NCBI GenBank assembly: GCA_035222895.1
Contig: JAVYIG010000639.1
Coordinates: 434,001-498,000, forward strand
Length of the DNA: 64,000 bases
Source: Strongylocentrotus droebachiensis
Lineage: Eukaryota > Echinodermata > Echinoidea > Camarodonta > Strongylocentrotidae
Reading direction: 5' to 3'
In this document: positions 46,101-61,100 of the stretch, one piece after another
Layout: every line of letters begins with the position of its first letter
Position numbering within the stretch: position 1 is the stretch's first letter
Program-made: the position numbers and the translations under genes
Notes under the pieces: model-generated
The model's input: only the letters and a program-made list of their open reading frames with translations
What the model was told of the DNA's origin: nothing
Database searches by the model: none

Positions 46101-49100
46101 AGTGTTTGAAAAGGATATTGTGTAACCAATGCCATAGTTTGTTGACCTGCAAGTCATTGCCTGCTAATGCTGCATTCTGGCTTAGTGGCTCGGTCTGGAA
46201 GAGAAAATCAGAAGGGAATACAAGATACAGTTAAGATATACAAGTACAATGATGATGATGAGGGGACAATAATGATAAAGGATGACGATGATGGTGATAA
46301 TAATGACGATTATTGCATTGATGATCGTGGTAATGATTATGATAATGGTGATGATGATAAAGGATGATAAAGATAAAGGATGATGACGATAATAATGATG
46401 ACGATTATAACGATAATGATGATGGTGATCTTGTTATTAATGATGAAAATGATGGTGATCTCGTTGATAATGATGATAAAGGTTGATTACAACAATAATG
46501 ATGATCTTGTTGATGATTATAATGATGATAAAGGATGATGATGACAACAATGATGAGGATGATGATGATATCAATATGTCCTCCTTACACGACAGAAGTG
46601 TTATTCATCTGCTCTTGTTGATAATCTAGATCTCACATTAAAGGCAACGTTTAACAATGTTAAATCTGAGATGCACGGCCCTACGTGTTATCAGTGTCTG
46701 TGATATGGTGTAATATTGAAGCTCTAACAAAATTGCACTTCAAAATGACCAAGAGTGCCTCAAGAAAGTAAAAATCTTTGAGTGACCGGTTTTACCATAC
46801 TCGTTTTTCCCAATAGACTGTAGTGTATGAAAACCGTTAAGAAAACGCAAAATTTGATTTCGATTTCCAATCATTAATATCTTGATAATCATACAGGCAA
46901 CGGCTTGTAAAAGTCATGGGGTTCCTGACTGACCTAAAGGTTTATAATTATCATTGCAGCATTAGCTAAATCAAGAATTTTGTTTCAGAATCTGAGACAA
47001 AGTTACCCAATTCCTTCAATGCATGCAAAGCTCACTGAGTGGCGTATCGATGAGAATAACATAATGGAGATAACCCTATGGATAATTATCCTGTGTGTAT
47101 TCCCCTTTGACTGTACACGTGCGATCATTTTACATCTTTCTCTAGACATTTTTTACACAATCTCCTTTGGTAAGCAAAGAAAGGCGCTTGATACTAACCT
47201 TCATACCATAGCCATTAGAAGCCCTTCTCTTCATGGTACTTGATATATCCTCATCCTCTGTGGTGCAATCAGATGATGGAAGACAGTAGAACAGATGCCT
47301 CCCCGAGGCTACGGAATATGAAGAGTGGGGAGACCAATCCTAAGAGGAACCACATATAAGAAACAAATCCTACACAGTGAAACCTGTATATAAAGACCAC
47401 TCAAGGGAACGCCATTAATCTCAACAACAACAAAAACCATGACAAGTTGTCATTATAGGCAGGTGTTTTTTTATGTACAGGTTTCTATAGTACAGGTTTT
47501 TAATGAGAACTGATATTCAATGGAAATGAAAAATGTGGTCTTCATAGACAGGTGGTCTTTCCATACAGGTGATCGCTAAAGCAGATTTGACTGTAGTACG
47601 AATACCAGTGGGAAAATTTCATTCATAACAGTATCTTCTCTGCTATGGCTACACCCCCACTTCAATCCTTTTTACCGATTTTACTTCCTGGTAAAAGTTG
47701 CTGTAAAAAACTAGAAATATCGCAATCTGTATTGCCATGCAATGCGAATGTATCCCCCGGCAGTGGCACTGATTTTTGTGTCATCCTTATGTTTGAAGGA
47801 GGGACAAAGATCCCCTCTCCCTTTCCTGAAACAAAATAATGACATAGAGATCGGCACTAGTGGCTCAGACTATTGTCAAGACTAAGAGCAGCATCACCAA
47901 AACAATGTGTGTATAGATTAGAGTATAATGCATCTCTGCATGCAGAAAACTTGAAAGAAATCTGTCACAAAATGTGGCAGTTAGAGCGCACAAAAGACAG
48001 CCACCAAAATATGACCTTTGACCCTATAACAGACGTAACACAGGGGATACAATTACAACAGTGGATTATAAAAAAAGCTCACCAGTGATATGGCATCATA
48101 GATTGTAAGATCCTGCATAGCGCCCCCTGGTGACAGAGCAAGCATTCTATTCTCCTGGTTGGGATGCCAAGAAAAGATGGCTACCTGATGTTGGTTTAGG
48201 TAATTGGCTATTTAATACACCAACAACAAAAGAAAAAATACATAAATAAAAGAAAAGGATTTGTCTGAGAGTCTGAAGTTCTCATTGAACCCCCCCCCCC
48301 CAAAAAAAAAAACTCCTGACAATGTTGAAATCGAAAATAATATCGCTAGTGATATTCTTTTGTCTCGCAATGTATGGTCAACAAGGGATCTAAAAGATCA
48401 CATCTGCAATGAGCAATATATTTAGGAATGTTGAAATCATTCACAGGAATAAATCTAACTAGAATGTGTTTTGATTTTAAAGACAGTCTATAGTTTTTTT
48501 CACTATGAAACAGGATCAGAATCTAAGATTTTTCAAAGGTTTCTTCCCATACACAGTATTTTATGCCCACTTTTACAGTAAAATCAAAGAAGATGTAAAC
48601 TTATTTAACTCTTGAAAGGTACTCTATGATAAAAACAGCAATCCTCAAGTAATATCCTTGTTTAGTAACCATAATAATGAAAACATGTATTATTTGTACT
48701 ACATATGCCACATATAATACTAAACATAATGTGCATGATATAAATTTGCAACTATTTATATGCTGGTAACCGATTGTTTGCGAAGTAAGGGTTTCAAAGA
48801 AGAGATGTTTACACCACATGGAACATGAGATACCAATAAACATAGGAATAGTTCAAACTGCCTTCATTTGGACAAAGAAAATTGTCAACAATATTCACGA
48901 ACAGTGCTGTTAGAAGTCATGGAAAACACCAAGATTCACAGTGAAATAAGGAAGCATAATAAAACGAACTTGTCCCCCTAAATTGTTGATATATACATGT
49001 CTTTGGTGTTACAGCAGGTGCTTAATTTATTGAATACTAAAACCAAACATTACCCAAGATAGCATTGCTAAATAAAAATGACTAAATGTTTATAAAGGTC

Positions 49101-52100
49101 TACGTTTATTGAACACTTACGTTTGACATGCTTTTCAGTGTATTCCACTTCTTGACCTAAAATAATGAGAAAGAAAGAATGCTTAAACTTCCCAACATTT
49201 TTACTTCAATTCCGTTTCCATTGATATGATTAAAACTGGAAATAGTATTAATTGTTAAAACCCTGAATGTTTGAATTATGCATTTGTGATTAGAATCAAA
49301 CTCCTTTTAATAGGCCATTTTATGTAAAGTCATCAAATTTTAATATGTACAGATCTTTGTTATTAAAGTGCAAGGTTGTTACAAATAATTTCATTCGCCT
49401 GTAACAAATAATTGTACTTCAAAAGTCAGATTTGTGAATTGCATAAACTTCATGTTGTTAAGTAGGACAAGCCATAATGTTTTTCCTACCTAGCAACAAT
49501 TCATGTATGCAATTTGCATTCTTACTATAAAGAAAAATTGGTCACGTGCAAATTAAAATCAAGAGAATTTTTGAGGGACAATTAATGAAATGAGATTTGA
49601 AGTAATATCTAGTCTTTTGTGTCCTGTTTAGTAAGTCTCAAATTCACAATTGATATTTGCCAATCTCAGTTTTCAGTATCACTAAAAGTAACAAATAAAT
49701 ACAATTACATATAAGTCAATTCTCAGGAATCTTACAATTAAAAACAAAAGAGAAAGAAGAAGAAAGAGATATGGAAACACCAATTAGAAATAAAGTAATG
49801 GATGACTAGAGCATAACAAATTATTCAGGGGTGATAGTGAGCACTAATTTTTTTCCTCAACCCCCCCCCCCCCCCTTGAGTAAAAAAAATGGCATCTAAG
49901 AACCTCCCCCTCCCCCCCCCCTTTAGAGGAAGAAAATTAGGAAGAAAATTAGGAAAAAAATTGGGAAAAAAGTTTGAAAAATCTGTAAAGTAAGGAAAAC
50001 ATTGGGGAAAATAGGGGTAAAATAGGGGGGGGGGGGGGGGGGGGGGGGGAATCGGAGAAAACAAACAATAATTGGGAAATCGATTTAAATCGGGTAATTA
50101 TCAGACCTGGTTATTATAGGACATACAAATATACAGGTGAAGAAAAAATGAAGCCTATGAAGGGTAAAAAGAAAAGTTAGCTAACAAGGATATCTTACCA
50201 ACATGTTGTATGTTGTAGAGTTTGATGACATTGCTCTGCTTGGTTAGGCAAGCCAAGGTGCCGTATCGAGTTGGACTCCACCCGAGCTTGACCACGCCCC
50301 TTGCTTCTCGGAAGCTGAGTACCTATACAGCACAGTCTTCAGTTAAGATAATAACATTCATCTCCTTCTCAATACCTACCATGATAGTTTCTCACAGATC
50401 TATTACAGGGTACAGTTTTATGGAAATAATAATCCAGGGAGGTGTTTCACAAAGATAGTTGAAATTATCTTTAAGTTGGACTTAACAATTATTGCAAGCC
50501 ATTAGCATCTTTGAAAATACTTTGTAAAAGTTATTTAATAAGGCATAAAATGTTGATTCAAATCATTCATATTTTCTATTTTCAAGGAGATTTCATGTTC
50601 TTGAAGTGGAATTTATGAAAAGTCTTAAATAGTTGAATTTTCAATTTGAATATATTTTATTTTCAGGCTACAAATGGCTCTCCATAATGTAAAGTCCAAC
50701 TTAGAGTTAAGTTCGACTTAGGATCTTTGTGAAACACCCCCCAGATATTGGCTTCCTGACAGGTGACAGGTGACAGGTGACTTCCTGACATATCTATCAC
50801 CTACAGTGCTAGGATCAAGGACAAGATGCAAGGTGGGAAAGATTTCTGTTAGTGTTACAGGGTCTCTAAGTGTAACTTGTTAGCCTAACTATACTCTATA
50901 GTCTATTGACTATAGTCTAAAGTCTGTATGCAACTTATAAGTTAGGTTTAACAGTTAAGATATATCGGTACAGACGGTTCATATCTCTCTGGGAGTTTTT
51001 ACCAGGTTAATATTAGGGCTCTAACTTTAGTGCAAGCTTTTAGGTGAGCAAAATTAACATCTAATTTACCCAAGCAGTTTGAATCCTAGTACAGTTAGAT
51101 AACCTAGCATGATTTTTAGGATTTATTTAGTTTTTTGATGGGGGATATAAAAACAAATAAATGGCCTATGCTCAAGAATCTAGTTGAATCTATGGGGTCA
51201 GTCTCAGCGACTACAGTAAATTTCCCTTCGGACTACTAGCTGCCCCTTGAGGAAATAGGCGATTGACCCCATAGATTCAACTAGATTTTCTCAGGCCCTG
51301 TATATTATTACCATTATTAAAGAGTACCATAATTAACGTTGTATAAACCGCCCTCTTGTATTAACCGCACCCCTCTTTTTCGCCTTTAAAAAGGCCTTTT
51401 CGCCTTTTTTTTTTTGCCGACTTAAAAAACAGTAGAGGACCTAGGATAGAACCTTGTGGTACGCCGTGTAATAGAAGAAAAATTGGAGGAATTATTATTA
51501 TCAACTACATATTGAAATCTATCAGAAAGATTACTTTCAAAACAAGATGACAGACAAATTTGAGTGTTGTTCTAGTTTCCGAGTGGTGAGTCAACACACC
51601 GATTACTGAGCTGGGAGACATTGCCAGGCATAGCGCCAGGTGGAGGGGCATAAATCAAAACTTTTTTTTTTGGGGTGTACTGTGTATAAACCGCACCCCC
51701 GACTTTGAATTTTTTTCGGCGGCAAAAAAGGTGCGGTCAATACACCGTTAATTACGGTAGTTACCATTATTCAAAAAAAAAAAAAAAAAAATACATGTAC
51801 CGTTACCATCACCACTATTACCACTATGTTCATTATCATTATCGCTACCACTACCATCATCATCATGTTAATCATCAAAACTATGAACATTCTCATGAAA
51901 GGATACTGGTTTTTCAAAATGGCGCAGATCCCAGATCATGGTCTGGTCTTCAAAGAATGAGGCTAGCCGATGTTCATACAGTGGGTCTGCAGAGATTCCA
52001 TACACTGCCTTGGTGATTGCACTGCTTTTGTGCTTTGAGGGATCTGAAGAAGACCAGAAAACAAGAGACCATTACACAGTTTTATTAAATGCAATAAAAG

Positions 52101-55100
52101 CCTTTCAACTAAGGATCCAAAATACAACTTTATATCAATGAAAAGCTGAGTGTAGAATACATATAAAAAGGAATAACAAATGTATTTTCCCTTTCAGTAT
52201 TGAACTATGCATAACTGTAGAAATGCGGTATGGTACACATACATTGCATACCTATGGAGATAATTTGCCTGTCCTAATACCTCAAAGTTAGTGTTGTGAT
52301 CTAGACATTAGATTCCATTTTGGAACCGTCCCATAAACTTTTAATTCTCAAAACAGGATGTGTATGTAAGGCCAACTGACTCCAAAACTACACCTAGCTC
52401 TCAAATCGTCACTGCCGGAACACCCTCGGCCTGGCTAGCTCACTATCCAGTATCAAACAATTATTTGTACACCTGTCAAAAATTATTAACCGTATCAGAC
52501 AGCTGAGCAGTGGTTTTACAAAATCATATTACACTTGTTGTTATCCTAAAAGAGCTACCGTATTTGCCGGCGATAAGGCCGCACCGCCGCATAGGCCGCA
52601 CCCCCAACTTTGACATTTCAAAGAGGAAAAAAAAAAAAAGGAAAAAAAAAAAAAAAGGACAAAACAAAATAATTGTAATTTTCTCTTAAAATACTATTTT
52701 TTTTTACAAACTGATACCAAATTCATCAATATTCTTATAATTTACCGGAAGTTTAGCTAAAAAAGTGATCGCAGGCAGATTTGGTGTCCGATATACCCCT
52801 ACCACAATGTACGGTGTAATATGCGAAATGGCATGAAATGGAAAAACAAAATGGCGACTTCGGATGGATGCTTCGCGGCAGGTCCGTTAAACTGTCCCTT
52901 CCTTTACTTTTGCAATGCATTGGCACAAACTTAGATCAAGATATATATCGGCAAATGTTGTTTTAGGAAGTTATTTTCGTCTTCATGTCAACAATGCAAG
53001 ATAAAATTGTCGGTAAGATGTTTGAAAATGTCCTGTACCATAGTGGTATACCGTATTTGCCGGCGATAAGGCCGCAGCGCCGTATAGGCCGCACCCCCGA
53101 TTTTGACATTTAAAAAAGTCGGGATTCGATCTCTTGCGTACAAATGTTGATGTGACTAAAATCACCGCCTTAAACCGCGCGGCCATCCTGCACTAATACC
53201 ATACATTGCAGTTTTCTGTGATGTAGTCATTGAAATGGATTGAAAATGGCGACTTCGCGTGGATGCTTCGCGGCAGTGGAGCTCCGTTAAACGGGCCCTT
53301 CTTTTACTTTTGCAATGCATTGGCACGAACTTAGATCAAAATCTATCGGCAGATGTTGTTTTTGGAAGTTTATTTTCGTCTTCATGTCAACAATGCAAGA
53401 TAAAATTGTCGGTAAGATGTGTGGAAATGTATAGTTATTGTACGTTCGTAGATCTAGTCCCATATGTACAAATTCGTGCTGGTTTTGACTTTTTTTTTTT
53501 TTTTTTTTTTGTTTCGCCGTAAAGGCTGCACCCCGACTTTTTGATATTTTCTCTTCCAAAAATACTGCGGCCTTTACGCCGGCAAATACGGTAATCAGTC
53601 AATATACATGTAAGACCGTATTGCCCTCTCATGAAAAAGCCTATGGACTTTACAAAAACAGTAAATATAGTCTCATATTGACCGGGCCGTATTTTGTTAT
53701 TCTCATTGTGCATCTATTACGCGTATGAGAACCTGCGCACTTTGCGTGCATTCTATTGTGACGTAATTATCACACCAAAGTCACACTGTTTGCAGTGTAT
53801 CGAAAATTTTGTCAAGCACTGGATGCACAGTGCTGGTTTGACAATGTTTTTGCAACTTTTCATACTAGAAAACCCTGTGCAGTGTAGGCTACTGTACTTT
53901 ATATAATTTAAGAGTAAGATAGTAAGAGTTTCTTGTTTGCTCTAGATGTCTGATGTGGTTTAATAATAGTAATATTGACTGCCTAATTCAGGGCAATACG
54001 AATTGTCATATATCACCCTCACCTTCGGTTTGGGCGATATATGTCGTATTGCCCTGAAGGCCAGTCAATACATATTGCCTCGCTTACATGAAGGGTGGTC
54101 AGAGAAAATTGCTTACCGATGCACATTAGCAATATTGTGGCATTTGCAGAATATGAACACAGCTAAAGGCACTATGAATATGACGGACAAAGAAAGAGGA
54201 CAAAATATACAGTTCCTCATCCTACCCTCAACAATTGCTGTGGTAGACAAAGGAACATCCATTCACTGCTATTATGGTAAAATGTGTAGAACAGGTGTCA
54301 CATGCATATTCACCTGTTCTACACATTTTTACACAATAGCAGTGAATGGATGTTCCTTTGTCTACCACAGCAATTGTTGAGGGTAGAATAAGGAACTGTA
54401 TATTTTGTCCTCTTTCTTTGTCCGTCATGGTCATAGCTAAAGGGCAAATGCTTACCTCTGATGTCATAGAGTCTTAGATTCTTCTGACCTTGGCCCACCA
54501 TAAGGTTGCAGGGCTGGTGTGGTAACCAGGCCATGGAATGGAGGGCATCACTGTATACTATACACAGAAATCATGGAAAAATAACCATTCATTTGGTGTT
54601 AGACATGTACTTGCTTGAAGCAAAATATATTTTATCAGTATTTTAAAAATCACATCAATGAACATGACTGTGTGTTATCTCCCTTTTGGGACAAGCATTC
54701 CATATAATAATATTTATAGTAAAATTAATAAAGCACTGAAAACTAATGGTTGTATAAAGTGCTGTACATACTATAATTACCCCTGCATTAGCCGAGCTAG
54801 TCTCATTAGGGGCTCTGTCATTCTGGGAATTTCTTCCCAGCAGGTACCCATTTACATCACCTGGATAGAACTTACCTAATTCTGTTACCCCTCTGGTATC
54901 CCTTTCACTTCCAACTGACAAAGGCCTAGATTGCCCTCCTCCACCTCCTACAAGGGAATATAACCAGCCACACAATACGTTAGGTATAATAAATTCTTTT
55001 TCTTCTCTTTTTCCCTCTAATGAGGTGTTTATTCAATATTCAAACAAAAATATAATTTTACTTACAATTTAGCAAAACAATGGAACATCAATAATACACA

Positions 55101-58100
55101 TATTTGTTCAGATATAATTAAGCAAATTCGCAGAAAACTTCATATTTTGTACTTTCAAATGCTCATTTATTTTTATTTTGTTAGTCATTTCTCTCTTAAA
55201 TAAATAAATCAAATTCAAATCTCTGTTATCATACCATACTTATTAGCAAAAATAAAATAAAATTCATATATAAGGTATAATAATAATAAATAATGTTAAT
55301 ATGTCTTGTTTACCCAGGGTAGCCTCATCGGTAGTTCTCCCTGAGAGCCTGCAATCATATCATTACACCGGCCTTAGTTGAGCTACCATGAAAAGGTGCT
55401 CGAGCATTCAAGGGATTTTTCTACTACTGGGTACCCATTTACCTCGCCTGGGTGGCGTATGGCAAATGAAGATTAATATCTTGCCAAAATACATTAGTGC
55501 ACATACAGTATGTATATCAATTTCTATCCTTTAAACTTAGTGTAACTCTATGACAAATGCTATGTGGGTCCAATGTTACCAGGATGATAGGTCACATTTT
55601 TCAGTGCTGATATTGAGTCAAATATTTCAGGACAAAGATAAGCTTGACTTCCTTTTTTCAAATTTAAAGAGGTTCACTCAAAAGTTTGATATCATGGAAC
55701 AATGTTAGTATCAGGAGAACCAATGAAGAGGCATATGAATATGAATGAAAACTAGAACTGAAAAAGATAATACTGCAAGGATGCACTGAAGGCCAATGGA
55801 GATGAGGCAGAAAGAAGCTTAGATGGACCAACGCCCAACGGAATAAGACAGTTAACAGGTCTATCACTTATCTCGGCCCATCATATTGGAGGGAGAACGA
55901 GAACCAGAGGCGGAAAAGGGAGAGGGTGAGAGAGTAGACAAAGAGAGGCAGAGACAGAGGGAGGCAGAGCAAGAGAGGGAGAGGGAGACAGAGTTAGGGA
56001 GAGGGTGATAGAACTGTTCACTCTGGAGAACCATCACCAACAGGGGCACGAAGGGTTAGTCACGAGTAACTCAAAACCTATTTCTTGTCCTCAAACTTGC
56101 CAAACTTGTTTGAACTTGGGGAAACCATAAGGCTTAAAGGCATCGTTTAACAATATTAAATCTGAGATGCAAGGCCCTACGTGTTATCAGTGTCTGTGAT
56201 ATGGTGTCATATTGAAGCCCTTAAAAAATCGCGCTCCATAACGATCAAGAAGTGCATCAAAATTTAAAATCTTTGAGTGACCGGTTTTACCATACTCGTT
56301 TTCCCCAATAGACTGTAGTGTTAGGAATACCGTTAGGAAAACCCAAAATTTGGTTTCGATTTCCAATCATAAATATCTTGATAATCAGACAGGCGATTGG
56401 CTTGTAAAAGTCATGGGGTTCCTGATTGACCTAAAGGTTTATAATTATCATTGCAGCATGAGCTAAATCCAGGATTTTGTTTCAGAATCTGAGACAAAGT
56501 TACCGGATCCCTTTAAAACTTCCTTCCTCATACATGCAGGAAAGTTGAGCATGAACTAGCCCTGGTTACAAAATGGCACTGCCCACTGCCCATCAAACCT
56601 CTTCACAAGGATTGAAGTTGTCATTAGTGAAACACAAATTGGCAACACAGTGACGTATCTTGTTTTAACTCCTCTCTAATATGCTCTGTACAGAAAATTT
56701 CAATAAACCTTCATTTTCTTAGTTATTGATGACTGAATAGGTTTGTTTCATACAGGGGTTGTATACAAACATATTTGCAATAACTATATTGAGGGTGAAT
56801 GAGTAATTAAACCATTTCTTAAGGGAAATATAAATTTTGGAAGTTTTTTTAGTACAAGGCAAATGGTAGGTGACCTCACTAGATAGGTCACACAGTTGCC
56901 AAATTTTGTTTGATTGATTGCACCTTCAAAACTTCATAACTTTCTAATTTCTAATCGGTTTTTGCTCAGACTTTCACTGACCCGTTTCTCATATTTTCTG
57001 CTTCCAATAAAACCAAATTAATTTTAGAGTGGACTTCCATTAAAAAAAAAAATCTTTAAAATGACATCATAAGGAATTAAGGATAGAATTATTCAAGATG
57101 ATGCATTGGCCTGCATCCTGTAACTAAATGTCTGAAGACAACTCTTTTCTGCTGGTATTAACATCTGGAGCCATATCAGCTGAACCTGAACCACTCCAAA
57201 ACCCTATTAGAGATACATACCGGGATACACATGTATGTAACAAGTCCATTTAAATATTCAAGTGTAACATAATATATGCGCATTATGCGGGTGAATGTTT
57301 TTTTTCTTCCTTCAGTTGATATTGCTATAAAATACTCAAAATTTGATAGCATGTAATGAATTTTAGATTGTATATCTCTGTAAAATTCCAAAGAGCTTTG
57401 GAAATCATATATCGGTACTTTGTACTGGCTATTAGCAGTATCTCCTGTATCATAATGCTATTTGTTTCAATTCATACTTGCATATCAAGCGTATGTAACC
57501 TTGCTATTATCTTGAAAATGATGTTCTAATTCTATCATTTCAAAATGATTTCCTGAAGTATGTTAAACTTATTTGTAGTTTGCTTTCTTTCTTGCAATTA
57601 CTCGATAGATGTGAATATGCCCACAATTATACAATTTTCTCACAACTGCACCGGGAGTGTCAATTTTGACAGACATGGCGTATTACAAATGTTCACTATT
57701 ATTGTTCATTATATACCTCTCTTTAGTATGTTGAATAAATCTAGTCCTCTGATTGGTTGAAATTGGAGTCGTGATTTTAGCCATGCCCGCCTAAGGGTCA
57801 ATAGTTTTTAAAAAGATGCCCGTTGCCTCGGGTAACAGGAGGCATAAATAAATTTTGCTGAGACCCCCATTGGTTTCCGTGTAAAAAGTTTCTTTGTGCG
57901 AGCCCGGATACAAAATACAGTGCAGTGTGTGTGCGATTCCCAAATGACCTTAAAGATAAAGACCAGGTATGGTCATGTGATTGCATTATGAAAGAAACGT
58001 GGAATCGATCAGAAAAGGTTGATCATCTAGCATATAAGTATTGGTGTGTACTGCAAGGTTCTGGAATCATCAAAATGATAAGAAATTTGGCCCAGTCTTC

Positions 58101-61100
58101 GTAAAGTTACAAGCACTGTACACACAAAGATGTATATGGGACTACGTACACGTGCGCGACACGTGTGTTTATCTCTCACAATCCAATAGATAAACTAATT
58201 TACCAAATATATCAATTAGTAGGCGATTTCTTAGCAAATTTTTTATCGTCATGTATTAGTCAAAACATATTCTTTCACATGATTGGTAATAAGAGCTTCC
58301 ATTTCATTTTTTGAAATTGGGGCGTTTCCAATACTGGTCTTTACCTTTAACATTGAGGCAAATTTCCAGCGAAGATTTATAAACAGTATCTCAGATTTTC
58401 TGCGTTGTTTTAACCAGTCTTTACTCAAGAAAAGGATAAGGTAAGAATTCTTTGTAGATTAGTTTGTGAATTCGGTATATAAAAGATATATGGACTGCTT
58501 TAATATTCAAAGCATAGCTGTTTCTATACTGGCTCTCTGCTTGAGCCTATAGAAACAGTGATGCCTCTCATAGCAGTCAATATATCTATACTATTATTTA
58601 TACACTTACCACCTCTCACATTGATGTCATAGATCGACAGACTGCAGTCTGTTCTGTACTTGTCAAAACTAACAGCCAACTGAAAGAAAATTATACAGAA
58701 TAGTACATAGCACACCATTATTAAAAAGCTTTAAAAATCGTAATCCAGTGACCCGGGTTCGAAACCAAGGCGATGCGCTAATGCCCTTTTGTAAGGCATT
58801 AATCCTCATTACCAGGTCTCTCGGAGAGGGCCTTAAGCCGTCTATCCTCTGGTTGCTTGTATACTAACAAGTATTTATGCAGAGATGCCAACCTTTTGAC
58901 ACAAAAAACAGACTGAGTATCATAAAAAATCAGATTTTGGAGAGAAAAATCAGATTTTCACAAAAATTTGTCGGCCCGTCGGCCCGTCGGCCCCGGGCCA
59001 GTAAAATTTCAGAAAGATGTTTGCTCTCATTAAAATTTAATGAGAAAATTGTAAAGCAAAGTTTTTGTTGGGGTTGCGGGGGGTTTACTTGTACATGTTT
59101 CTATGCGATTCCGCCGTTTTTATGGGTTTAAAAAGAAGAAGAAGTGAACTCGAAATGATGCCTCCGTCATAGAGCAATTTTACAAACCAAAACAGAAGAA
59201 ATTTTTCAAATTCAAGTTCAATTGTAATCCATTAACAGGTTCTCAGAATATCGTGATTACAAGCAATTTCTCATATACATATATGACCCTTTGATATTTG
59301 ACCTCATGACCCAAGAATCTACTCAGTTCATTGGCTCTGAAAGATACATACATGATCTAAAGTTTGGCAGGAATCCATCAATCTGTTCTAATGATAATGC
59401 GATCACGAGCTGTTTTTGCATACATAATGAGCCCTGTGACCTTTGAACTTTGACCTCGTGACCCCAAAATCTAATCAGTTCATCGGCTCTGCAAGATACA
59501 TACATGACCAAAGTTTGGCAGGAATCCATCAATCGGTTCTTCAGATAATGCGATCACGAGCTGTTTTTGCATACATAATGAGCCCTGTGACCTTTGACCT
59601 TTGACCTCGTGACCCCAAAATCTACTCAGTTCATCGGCTCTGCAAGATACATACATGACCAAAGTTTGGCAAGAATCCATCAATCGGTTCTTCAGATAAC
59701 GCGATCACGAGAACGGGACGTAACGGAGGCATAAAAATCGTATTTTAAGATTGTATTTCACTCTTATTATCATACTAAATACGATTTAATTGTACTGGTT
59801 GGCATCTCTGTTTATGCTTTCTTAGCAGTCGGGTAAATTAACCACCACTACACAGTATGATATCAAAAGATACAGGCCTCGACAGAAGCGATACCATGTG
59901 GAAATGGTACTTGCTGATTCTGTATGCAAATCAAGTAGGATGAAAATCAAGACAAATCTTATTTAAAAAAAAAAATCCAATACACAATCCACTACCTGAA
60001 AACAGTTTCCCCTGTATTATTGTTCTAACAAGCCAAGCTTATACAGAGCCTATAATAAGTAATGCTGTGGTCCATGCACAACATTACTTATTATAGGTTC
60101 TGTATAAGCTTGGCTTGTTAGAACCCTTGTGAGTAATGTGCCGCAGGATTCCATATCCGCGAACAGAGCAACAAGACCAAGCTCTGTAATTATTAGGATC
60201 TCTGTCCAGTAGTGCCGTGTTTTTGCCATCAAACTGGATCGACCAAATCAATTGATTCATAATATATATATATATATTTTTTTTTTCTTTCCCCGTAACA
60301 TGAGAGTAATTTTAGTAGTTTCATACTTTTAATTAAATGTAATGTTAATTGTTATTGTATAATTGTTTTAAATGGGGGCACGCTACAAGAGTCCTATCTC
60401 GCACCCTGGGGCAATGTGTCTGACACGGCCAGTTGTAGCAACTACTTCAAAGATCAAGATACGTTAATCTTGCTCTAAGGAGACACGAACGAGCGAAATG
60501 CTGCCAAGCCATCGGATATTACTTACCAACTTTGAGTCGACAGCATTCCATGCCAGGCTGGTACATAGTCTGGAATGCTTGGGAGGGAATTCTGCTCCGA
60601 TGAGATTAGTAGGATCTGTCTGCGGATCTGATACAAACGAAGTGAGCAACACCTTTCCTGTAGAGAGACCAAGACCAAGCAGATTCTCCGGTACTGCCTT
60701 CGGGTAACAGGCAAAACACTGCACAATCATAACAGAGAAGGACAAACAAAATTCCATGTTAGGTGAGAATATTTTGCCCAAAAGGGCTATGGTAAAAAAA
60801 AAAAAAAAAAAACTTTTTAAAGAGGGAAAATGCACTAATTACTTTTTTTCTTCATAGAGGTACTTATAGAGGACAATAGGATGAAAACGATGGAAAGGGG
60901 AGAAAGAAAGAAACACAGAGAAGAAGGAAAACTTGGTTTAGATAAATACACAGCAGGAGAGGAGAATAGAAGGTGAGAATGATTAAAGTTGAAACAAACA
61001 GGAAAATGAGACAGAATGGTAAGAGATGAGAGTGTTGAAGATAAACCCAAAAAAAAGAGTTTAGTATAATTATTCTGAATAAAATGATATACTCTATACA

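Larger units (their letters stand above)
58745..59850 (+). mobile_element. SINE-like repeat split by a younger insertion
   Basis: Left part 58745-58879 (GGTTCGAAACCAAGGCGATG, AAGGCATTAA, CTCGGAGAGGG) and right part 59811-59850 (GCTTTCTTAGCAGTCGGGTA) together match the unbroken copy at 32595-32815. Confidence 0.75.

Noticed and set aside
54003..54534. Overlapping frames on both strands sharing the same peptide
   Set aside because: They reflect the palindrome: both arms translate to the same string. Only the exon 6 segment of the minus frame is real.
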